DNA of 5,015 nt from Chloroflexota bacterium. Lineage in GTDB: Bacteria; Chloroflexota; Anaerolineae; B4-G1; SLSP01. The notes beneath the pieces were generated by a model, which saw only the letters and a list, made by a program, of their open reading frames with translations, ran no database searches and had not been told where the DNA came from. The DNA lies in the NCBI GenBank assembly GCA_009908585.1, contig JAAAOZ010000276.1:1-5015 (forward strand), in the 5' to 3' direction. Positions within the stretch are counted from its first letter, which is position 1, and every line of letters begins with the position of its first letter. A program made the position numbers and the translations under genes. Of the stretch, positions 1 to 4,878 are shown piece by piece.

Positions 1-303
1 GGCGTCGAGCACAGCCGCTTCGAGCTGGACGTGGCCGCCGACCTCGGCAACCGCGCCTATGATCGGGCGCAAGAGATCGGGCTTGATCCTACCAGCGCCT
101 ACCACCTCGCCGTCAACGAGTACCTTGCTGGCGAGTTGACCTGCGAATGCAACGGAGACGGCAGCTGCCGAGTATGTCGGGCGGCGGCCCGGCAATGGCG
201 AAAGGTGCTCATTGATTCCGAGGGTGATGAGGTAGAAGCGCCCGATGAGTTGGTAGACCATAAGGCAGGCGGATTTGACGAGTACGAAGTCTGGAATCGG
301 TAA
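1..303 (+). CDS. Partial small hypothetical protein with four-cysteine cluster (5' end outside window)
   Basis: The reading frame is open from the first base, so this is probably the 3' part of a gene that begins upstream; 100 codons are visible. A GTG at position 31 is the first in-window start candidate, but no convincing Shine-Dalgarno sequence precedes it and the frame upstream of it also reads as plausible protein. The visible part has a helical N-terminal stretch (VAADLGNRAYDRAQEIGL), then a cysteine cluster CECNGDGSCRVC (C-X-C-X5-C-X2-C, starting near base 142) that could bind a metal such as zinc, followed by a basic patch (RAAARQWRK) and an acidic C-terminal third. I do not recognise the family. 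It ends 27 bases before the annealase gene on the same strand, so it probably belongs to the same transcription unit. A small zinc-binding phage protein is possible, but this is inference from the cysteines only. Confidence 0.6.
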   Translation, partial: GVEHSRFELDVAADLGNRAYDRAQEIGLDPTSAYHLAVNEYLAGELTCECNGDGSCRVCRAAARQWRKVLIDSEGDEVEAPDELVDHKAGGFDEYEVWNR

Positions 304-315
304 TCACTACGAGAG

Positions 316-324
316 AAAAAGGAG
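316..324 (+). promoter_or_regulatory. Ribosome binding site of the annealase gene
   Basis: AAAAAGGAG lies 6 bases before the ATG at 331. It fixes that start and is identical, in sequence and spacing, to the site before the microprotein gene at 4763. Confidence 0.8.
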
Positions 325-330
325 ATATAG

Positions 331-1884
331 ATGTCAAAGCAAAAATCAGGAATGGGCAACTCGGAATTGGCGAACTACAGCGACCCACAGCGCGCGATTG
401 TAGGCTATAACGAAGATCAAATTCAGCAGTTCGCAGAGATCGTCAAGCGCGTCGCGCCGTGGGCGAATGACAAAAAGAATCCGATGACCAACACCGAGAT
501 CGGCTTGGCTGTTCGGAGGGCGATGTCGATGAATCTCGACCCTCTGAACCCGCACGAAGTGCAAATCTGGAAGGATCATCGCGGTAACATTAACCTCCAG
601 TTGGCCTACACGCTGACAATCGAGTGGGTGAAGCGCTTCTGCGGACAGCACACTGAGCCGCGCTACTATCGCCTAACCGAATCTCAACTTGTACAAGAGG
701 GCCTTGATCCAAACGACGTCGCCTACAAGGTCGAATTCATTATGAAAGACGACCTCCAAACGATGCGCGAAATGCTGGAGCTTGGCGTTTTTGATCCGCA
801 GGAAGTCAAGGCGATGTTCACGGTGACGGGGATCGGAACATCAAATGAGCAAGAATATAACAACAAGTACTTCGCACCCAACGCCCGCTCGAAGAGTTGG
901 AAGGTGAAGAAGCGCGCGCTGATTGACGCTTATCGCCGGAAGTTCGGAACTCCGAGCCGTGCCGAGATCGAAGAACTTCGCCGGTCAGGAACCTTAGAAC
1001 CAACGGATGTCTCAGACTATCAAGACGAGCGTGACACTGCAATCCTCGCTGGTCAGGATACACGCGGGCGCTCCAAGCTATTTTTAGATGAGGGGGCCGC
1101 GTCAAGCGCAGACGACTGGCAAGAGGTGGCTGACTCCAACATCGACCCGCAGGTGTCGCTCGAAGCCAAGCGTAAGATCGCGCAAAATGCCAAACACCGG
1201 CGGGAAAATCCTATACCCAGCGAAGAGGTGGAGGATGTGAAGGATGCTCTCTACGGAGGCGACGTGGTGGAGGGTGAGTACGAAGAAGTAGAAGCGCCGC
1301 CAGAGCACTGGTCAGATGACCAGGAAAATGCGCAAAAGTTCTGGGACTTCGCTGCCAAGCACGGCTACAAGGCCGCGGAAGTTTACGAGGTGCTGAACGT
1401 CGCCCGAATCAGCGACTACGAAGGTACCGCACGCGATGCTTGCGTAGCGCTCAAGGAGAACGCGCCAGCGGCTTCTGAACAACAGCCCGCCGCTCCCGCC
1501 GAAGAGCAAGCGCCGGACGGGCGGCCCTACACGCCCGGTCAGTTGCGCAACGCAATCGCGCAATGGACAAAGCCCGACTTTGCCTATGAGGAAGGTCAGC
1601 GCTCGAAAAAGCAGTGGAGCGTCAATCAGAACCTGCGAGAAATTCTCGGCGGCGACCAGCAGCGCAAGCAGTTGCTATGGTATCTCACCGGCAAAGAATC
1701 GTCGGGAGATCTAACCGACGGCGAGGTCGAGGCCCTGCGAGGCTGGCTCGATGTCCACAAGGACGAAAACGGCGAGTGGGCACCATCCGAGGTTGCCGCC
1801 GACGAAGCCCGCTCAGCCTGGGAAGCAGCGGTCAAGGAACTCGGACAGACCGAGATGTTTGACGGCGAGGACGCGCCGTTCTAA
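331..1884 (+). CDS. RecT/Bet-like single-strand DNA annealing protein with extended C-terminus and SSB-like tail
   Basis: Probable phage recombinase that pairs complementary single strands during recombination or replication. The family signature is at residues 57-101: a helical stretch (EIGLAVRRAMSMNLDPLNP), then EVQIW, a turn (HRGN) and LAYTLTIEWVKR, as in RecT/Bet proteins, where 'gl.P...ei' leads into 'g..GW.k'. A second family-like segment is WKVKKRALIDAYRRKFG (190-206). Family members are often about 260-330 residues, so this 517-residue protein carries a long addition: an acidic linker (about 215-330), a helical segment (about 330-375), an Ala/Pro/Glu linker (377-397), another helical domain (about 398-505), and a tail ending MFDGEDAPF that resembles the SSB C-terminal tip. 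The start is set by AAAAAGGAG 6 bases upstream. No exonuclease partner is visible in the window. The family call is good; subfamily (RecT or Bet) is uncertain, and roles for the C-terminal regions are inference. Confidence 0.82.
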   Translation: MSKQKSGMGNSELANYSDPQRAIVGYNEDQIQQFAEIVKRVAPWANDKKNPMTNTEIGLAVRRAMSMNLDPLNPHEVQIWKDHRGNINLQLAYTLTIEWVKRFCGQHTEPRYYRLTESQLVQEGLDPNDVAYKVEFIMKDDLQTMREMLELGVFDPQEVKAMFTVTGIGTSNEQEYNNKYFAPNARSKSWKVKKRALIDAYRRKFGTPSRAEIEELRRSGTLEPTDVSDYQDERDTAILAGQDTRGRSKLFLDEGAASSADDWQEVADSNIDPQVSLEAKRKIAQNAKHRRENPIPSEEVEDVKDALYGGDVVEGEYEEVEAPPEHWSDDQENAQKFWDFAAKHGYKAAEVYEVLNVARISDYEGTARDACVALKENAPAASEQQPAAPAEEQAPDGRPYTPGQLRNAIAQWTKPDFAYEEGQRSKKQWSVNQNLREILGGDQQRKQLLWYLTGKESSGDLTDGEVEALRGWLDVHKDENGEWAPSEVAADEARSAWEAAVKELGQTEMFDGEDAPF

Positions 1885-1901
1885 CCAACGCAAAACACAA
1901 G

Positions 1902-1927
1902 GCCCGGCGGTCAGCACGACGCCGGGC
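1902..1927 (+). other. GC-rich stem-loop in the spacer before the 120-residue gene
   Basis: GCCCGGCG (1902-1909) pairs perfectly with CGCCGGGC (1920-1927) around a 10-base loop. It begins 17 bases after the annealase stop and ends one base before the AAAGGA ribosome binding site of the next gene. No T-run follows, so it is not a standard intrinsic terminator. It could protect the upstream mRNA end, cause pausing, or influence translation of the next gene; which one cannot be told from sequence. Confidence 0.6.
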
Positions 1928-1928
1928 G

Positions 1929-1934
1929 AAAGGA
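1929..1934 (+). promoter_or_regulatory. Ribosome binding site deciding the start at 1943
   Basis: AAAGGA ends 8 bases before the ATG at 1943. Another in-frame ATG at 1934 overlaps this site and would have no room for it, and in-frame codons further upstream run into the spacer and the annealase gene. The site therefore supports 1943. Confidence 0.65.
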
Positions 1935-1942
1935 TGGGAATT

Positions 1943-2305
1943 ATGGCAAAATACGAGATTACTAAAAACGCCGTTGTGATGGATGGCCGCTGGGCGTGGC
2001 TATGCCGGACTGCCGGGTTGCCGAAGAGTGCATCACCGGACACGCTGGCGAGCGTGATCCGGGATTGGCAGATGGACGCCAGGCTGTCTCGAACCAGCGT
2101 GATCAACGATGAGTCGAAGCTTGTCGTGGCTTACGATGAGATACGCGCTGTACACGACGCACTCCGGCAGGTTAAGACTCTGCTGGAATCGCTACGCTTA
2201 GACAACGGAGTTGGTGACCTACTAACCGAGAGCCAGCGCCAAGTTTACCGAGGTGTAGAGCAGCGGATCGAGAAGATGTTGGAGGTGGATGATGAACGCA
2301 AATGA
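1943..2305 (+). CDS. Hypothetical 120-residue protein
   Basis: I do not recognise this protein. It is soluble and mixed in charge, without a signal peptide, membrane segment or cysteine cluster. An N-terminal part (about 1-50) contains WAWLCRTAGLPKSASPDTL, followed by a long stretch of predicted helix (about 60-116, including YDEIRAVHDALRQVKTLLESL and a region ending EQRIEKMLEVDDERK) with heptad-like spacing of leucines and valines that could form a coiled coil or helical bundle. The frame stays open further upstream, but the ATG at 1943 has a proper ribosome binding site (AAAGGA, 8-base gap) and a longer start would overlap the annealase gene. Its last 14 bases overlap the next gene, which points to coupled translation. 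Being between an annealase and a methyltransferase, it may be an accessory phage early protein; this is inference. Confidence 0.75.
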   Translation: MAKYEITKNAVVMDGRWAWLCRTAGLPKSASPDTLASVIRDWQMDARLSRTSVINDESKLVVAYDEIRAVHDALRQVKTLLESLRLDNGVGDLLTESQRQVYRGVEQRIEKMLEVDDERK

Positions 2306-2447
2306 GATCGTAGAGAAGTTGCAACCAATCGTCGGGCGGTACACGGAGATCCATGGGTTCGGAGGGTGTGTTCGCGCCTACACTTACGCTGACCGGGACG
2401 GTAAGTACCAAGGCCAGCAGTGTGTGACGCCGGCGAAGGTGATGTGA
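2292..2447 (+). CDS. Hypothetical 51-residue protein, overlapping both neighbours
   Basis: Small gene reading MNANEIVEKLQPIVGRY at its N-terminus and ending QQCVTPAKVM. It is supported by a good ribosome binding site, GGAGG at 2281-2285, 6 bases before the ATG. It overlaps the end of the 120-residue gene by 14 bases, and its TGA shares one base with the ATG of the methyltransferase gene (TGATG, 2445-2449). This arrangement is typical of translationally coupled phage genes. The product has a short helical N-terminus and a middle rich in Gly and Tyr with two cysteines (in GGCVRAY and QQCVT). I recognise no family. It could be a true small protein or, less likely, mainly a leader whose translation feeds ribosomes to the methyltransferase start. 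Confidence 0.62.
   Translation: MNANEIVEKLQPIVGRYTEIHGFGGCVRAYTYADRDGKYQGQQCVTPAKVM
2435..2439 (+). promoter_or_regulatory. Ribosome binding site deciding the methyltransferase start
   Basis: GAAGG lies 7 bases before the ATG at 2447. This, together with the one-base overlap with the preceding stop, favours 2447 over the in-frame GTG at 2420 and the ATG at 2453. Confidence 0.6.
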
Positions 2448-4699
2448 TGACTATGGGATGGCTGGTAAACGGCAGCGCGGCGCGGCTGCCCTTGGCGACG
2501 GCGAGCGTGCATTGCGCTGTGACATCGCCGCCTTATTGGGGCCTGCGGAAGTATGCGGGCGAGCAGGCCCGGGCGTGGCCCGCCGTGACCTACACGCCGA
2601 TGGCCGGATTGCCGCCGATCACCGTCCCGGCGATGCGCGCCGAGCTTGGGTTGGAGCCGACGCCGGAAGCGTTCGTAGGTCACATCGTTCTGGCGGCGCG
2701 CGAGGTGTGGCGGGTGCTGAGGGACGACGGGACGCTGTGGTTAAATTTTGGGGATAGTTATGCTACGAATCCTAGTAACGGGCGTTCTGAAAGCGTAGAC
2801 AGCGTTGGGATGGGAGGAGTTCCTCATAGGAGTGGGATGGACAAAAGCCGCGCCGGCCTCAAAGCCAAAGACCTCTGCGGTATTCCGTGGCGCGTGGCGT
2901 TTGCGCTGCAAGCCGATGGTTGGTGGCTGCGCAGCGACATCATCTGGCATAAGTGCCTGAGCGGTGGTACGAAGGTCTACGCCCGAACACAGAACGGGGC
3001 GGGGCCAGACACCATCAAGGACTTAGCTCGACTCGATCCGTCAACGGTGCAGCTTTGGAACGGCGCGAAGTGGACGCAGGTCAAGGGTTTCCACGAAACG
3101 CCACGCCCAAAGCATCCCATCGAGATCGTTCTGCGAAGCGGTGAGCGCATCGGCTGTACTCCCGACCATCGTTGGCCTACGCAGCGTGGACTACGACGTG
3201 CCGACGAACTGCAAGCGGGCGATGTGTTGGACTGGACAACGCTGCCGGAGCCAGAGGACACCGTAACACCTGACCGCCTACCCAATAGCATTGGATGGTT
3301 TGTCGGTATGTATCTAGCTGAGGGTAGTAAGGATAGCACAGATACCATTCAAATTGCAAGTCATATCGACGAACAGGGCCGATTCAATCTACTCAAGCAA
3401 ATTTCCGAAGCCTATGGCGGAACGTGTCGTCAATACCAAACCAGCGACAACGGGATGACCATTCGCATCCATAGTCCGATTCTTGTCGCGATCTTGGATA
3501 TATACCTGAGCGGTCACACTGCAAAGAATAAGCGACTATCCCCGGCGGCGTGGAAACGGGACAACGATTTTCTGAGAAACCTACTTAACGGCTACTTGGA
3601 AGGCGATGGGCACCATGATCAAGCGAATGACCGTTATCGCCTGGGGTTTACTCGAAACTACTATTTAGAGCAGGACTTGAGGACGCTATGCGCCCGCCTA
3701 GATTACCAGTTGCGGCTCAACCCCGTGAGGACAACCAGCCAGAACGGAGATCACAAGGGCTTCCGTGGCGAGATCCGATTTAAGCGGAGCGACCACCACA
3801 ACGCCAAGGAAGATATGGAGATCGTAGAAATTCGCCGCAGTCGTGCCCGTAAGTTTTGGGACATTGAGGTTGAGGACGAACCTCACTTGTTTGCCCTATC
3901 ATCGGGCGTACTAACTCACAATTCCAATCCAATGCCGGAGAGCGTAACCGACCGCTGCACGAAGGCGCACGAGTACCTGTTCCTGTTGGCGAAGTCGGAG
4001 CGGTACTTTTACGATCATGAGGCGGTGAAGGAAGAATCAATCCGGGCCGGCGATATTCCCGGCGGCGGAAGGCCGGACACAAACGCGGCGGAGCCAAGAG
4101 CCGCATTTTATAGGCCAGAGAATTCACGTAAGCCAGTTGCGTCCACCCGTAACAAGCGCACCGTCTGGAAGATCGCTACCAAACCTTATCACGGCGCGCA
4201 CTTCGCGACCTTCCCGCCGGGCCTCGCGGAGCCGTGCATCCTAGCGGGGACTTCGGAGCGCGGCGTGTGCCCTGAGTGCGGCGCGCCGTGGGAGCGGGTG
4301 GTGGAGAGCACGTCTCATTATGAGAAGCGAGAAGCTGCGCACGCTTACAATAATACATCTACAAAAGTTGATTCGACAGGATGGACGCCTCCGACCATTA
4401 AGGAGTGTGGTTGGCGTCCGACCTGCGACCACGACGCCGATCCGGTGCCCGCGACCGTCCTAGATCCATTCTGCGGCTCCGGCACGACCGGCGTGGTCTG
4501 CCAAGAGCACGGGCGGCGGTTCGTGGGCGTGGACGTATCCGGGCCGTATCTGCGCAAGCAGGCGCGGAAGCGGTTAGGATTGGAGGCGTTGGCGGCGTGG
4601 ACGTCTGGCAAGCGCGTGGGGGAGATCACGGCCCCCACGCCGTTATTTTCGGCGGTAGGCCAGGAACTCGCTCCGCGCGGGCGGGCCTTGCCCGACTAA
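2447..4699 (+). CDS. Site-specific DNA methyltransferase (beta-class, N4-cytosine/N6-adenine type) interrupted by an intein
   Basis: Transfers a methyl group from S-adenosylmethionine to an exocyclic amino group of a DNA base. The catalytic motif IV, TSPPYW (residues 26-31), lies near the N-terminus and the AdoMet-binding motif I, DPFCGSGTT (673-681), near the C-terminus, followed by GRRFVGVD (689-696); this order marks the beta class. SPPY is more common in N4-cytosine enzymes, but the base cannot be settled. Other family segments are LRDDGTLWLNFGDSYA (91-106), GIPWR (145-149), SDIIWHK (163-169), SNPMPESVTDR (from 493), RTVWKI (571-576) and HFATFP (585-590). Four cysteines, CPEC (608-611) plus C654 and C660, may form a zinc site. 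Residues 170-492 are an intein, so the 750-residue precursor should splice to 427 residues. No restriction endonuclease is adjacent, suggesting a solitary phage enzyme. The tail after PLF (about residue 735) is poorly conserved-looking. Confidence 0.9.
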   Translation: MTMGWLVNGSAARLPLATASVHCAVTSPPYWGLRKYAGEQARAWPAVTYTPMAGLPPITVPAMRAELGLEPTPEAFVGHIVLAAREVWRVLRDDGTLWLNFGDSYATNPSNGRSESVDSVGMGGVPHRSGMDKSRAGLKAKDLCGIPWRVAFALQADGWWLRSDIIWHKCLSGGTKVYARTQNGAGPDTIKDLARLDPSTVQLWNGAKWTQVKGFHETPRPKHPIEIVLRSGERIGCTPDHRWPTQRGLRRADELQAGDVLDWTTLPEPEDTVTPDRLPNSIGWFVGMYLAEGSKDSTDTIQIASHIDEQGRFNLLKQISEAYGGTCRQYQTSDNGMTIRIHSPILVAILDIYLSGHTAKNKRLSPAAWKRDNDFLRNLLNGYLEGDGHHDQANDRYRLGFTRNYYLEQDLRTLCARLDYQLRLNPVRTTSQNGDHKGFRGEIRFKRSDHHNAKEDMEIVEIRRSRARKFWDIEVEDEPHLFALSSGVLTHNSNPMPESVTDRCTKAHEYLFLLAKSERYFYDHEAVKEESIRAGDIPGGGRPDTNAAEPRAAFYRPENSRKPVASTRNKRTVWKIATKPYHGAHFATFPPGLAEPCILAGTSERGVCPECGAPWERVVESTSHYEKREAAHAYNNTSTKVDSTGWTPPTIKECGWRPTCDHDADPVPATVLDPFCGSGTTGVVCQEHGRRFVGVDVSGPYLRKQARKRLGLEALAAWTSGKRVGEITAPTPLFSAVGQELAPRGRALPD
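2954..3922 (+). mobile_element. Intein with LAGLIDADG homing endonuclease, inserted in the methyltransferase
   Basis: A 323-residue protein-splicing element carried in frame. Intein numbering: Cys1 starts block A (CLSGGTKVYAR); block B is GCTPDHRW with T69 and H72 of the TxxH motif; LRRADELQAGDVL (80-92) matches the block N4 pattern. The endonuclease shows two LAGLIDADG helices, IGWFVGMYLAEGS (113-125, acidic E123) and LLNGYLEGDGHH (210-221, acidic D218), 95 residues apart as usual. Block F is KFWDIEVEDEPHLFAL (300-315) and block G is SSGVLTHN, ending His322-Asn323; the +1 extein residue is Ser. All residues needed for class 1 splicing are present, so splicing is expected. At 323 residues it is compact for an endonuclease-bearing intein. 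Stretches of it are lower in GC than the host gene. Splicing and endonuclease activity are inferred from motifs, not shown. Confidence 0.93.
4614..4649 (+). terminator. Terminator-like hairpin inside the 3' end of the methyltransferase gene
   Basis: GCGTGGGGG (4614-4622) pairs perfectly with CCCCCACGC (4632-4640) around a 9-base loop, followed after CG by TTATTTT (4643-4649). This has the shape of a rho-independent terminator, but lies 50 bases before the stop codon, where translating ribosomes could open it. It may act only when translation is poor, or may simply reflect codons for KRVGEITAPTPLF. Confidence 0.4.
4682..4694 (+). other. Small hairpin at the methyltransferase stop codon
   Basis: CGGGC (4682-4686) pairs with GCCCG (4690-4694) around a 3-base loop, followed by ACTAAATTTCT containing the TAA stop. 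The stem is short and the T-run broken, so terminator function is uncertain. Confidence 0.3.
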
Positions 4700-4720
4700 A
4701 TTTCTGGCATAGTAAACACA

Positions 4721-4742
4721 GCCGGGTACGGGCATTCCCGGC
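4721..4742 (+). other. GC-rich stem-loop before the microprotein gene
   Basis: GCCGGG (4721-4726) pairs with CCCGGC (4737-4742) around a 10-base loop, ending 5 bases before the AAAAAGGAG ribosome binding site. Its placement and loop size resemble the stem-loop at 1902-1927. No T-run follows. Confidence 0.5.
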
Positions 4743-4747
4743 GGTAG

Positions 4748-4756
4748 AAAAAGGAG
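4748..4756 (+). promoter_or_regulatory. Ribosome binding site of the microprotein gene
   Basis: AAAAAGGAG, 6 bases before the ATG at 4763, is the same sequence and spacing as before the annealase gene. It is the main support for the short gene that follows. Confidence 0.75.
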
Positions 4757-4762
4757 TGGGAT

Positions 4763-4876
4763 ATGGTGTGGTGGGGTGTGGCGGCGGCGGGGGCGGCGAT
4801 GGAGATCGTGGGGTTTGGCCTGATGTGGTGGGCGATCAAGACGGCCCAGGAGTATCCCTGGGATGAGAGGATGTAG
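4763..4876 (+). CDS. 37-residue putative single-pass membrane microprotein
   Basis: Very short gene with a strong ribosome binding site. The product begins MVWWGVAAAGAAMEIVG and continues FGLMWWAIK, giving one hydrophobic stretch of about 25 residues (interrupted only by Glu14) with tryptophan pairs near each end, followed by a polar, mostly acidic tail (TAQEYPWDERM). That pattern suits a single membrane-spanning helix with aromatic residues at the bilayer interfaces. Small membrane proteins of this type are common in phages and can act in lysis, superinfection exclusion or host takeover, but nothing here identifies a specific role. The gene lies 63 bases after the methyltransferase stop, past a hairpin, and its stop is 2 bases before the next possible ATG. 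The lack of recognisable homology and the short length keep confidence moderate. Confidence 0.6.
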   Translation: MVWWGVAAAGAAMEIVGFGLMWWAIKTAQEYPWDERM

Positions 4877-4878
4877 AG

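Noticed and set aside
1751..1942. Long N-terminal extension of the 120-residue gene starting at 1751
   Set aside because: It would overlap the annealase gene in another frame, encodes a low-complexity Arg/Pro/Thr-rich stretch, and passes over the hairpin and ribosome binding site that mark the start at 1943.
2420..2446. GTG at 2420 as the methyltransferase start
   Set aside because: The ATG at 2447 has a GAAGG site 7 bases upstream and the common stop/start overlap; family members usually begin close to the motif preceding SPPY.
2458..2757. Second + strand frame of 99 codons within the methyltransferase
   Set aside because: It is an Ala/Gly/Arg-rich shadow of the GC-rich methyltransferase coding sequence and has no independent ribosome binding site of note.
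2954..3922. Reading the insert as a target-recognition domain of the methyltransferase
   Set aside because: It has Cys1, TxxH, two LAGLIDADG motifs and a terminal His-Asn followed by Ser, and removing it rejoins a conserved methyltransferase strip; an intein explains all of this.
4688..4715. Possible promoter TTGCCC ... TAGTAA before the microprotein gene
   Set aside because: The -10 candidate matches only about half of the consensus and the -35 candidate is inside the stop-codon hairpin; support is too weak.
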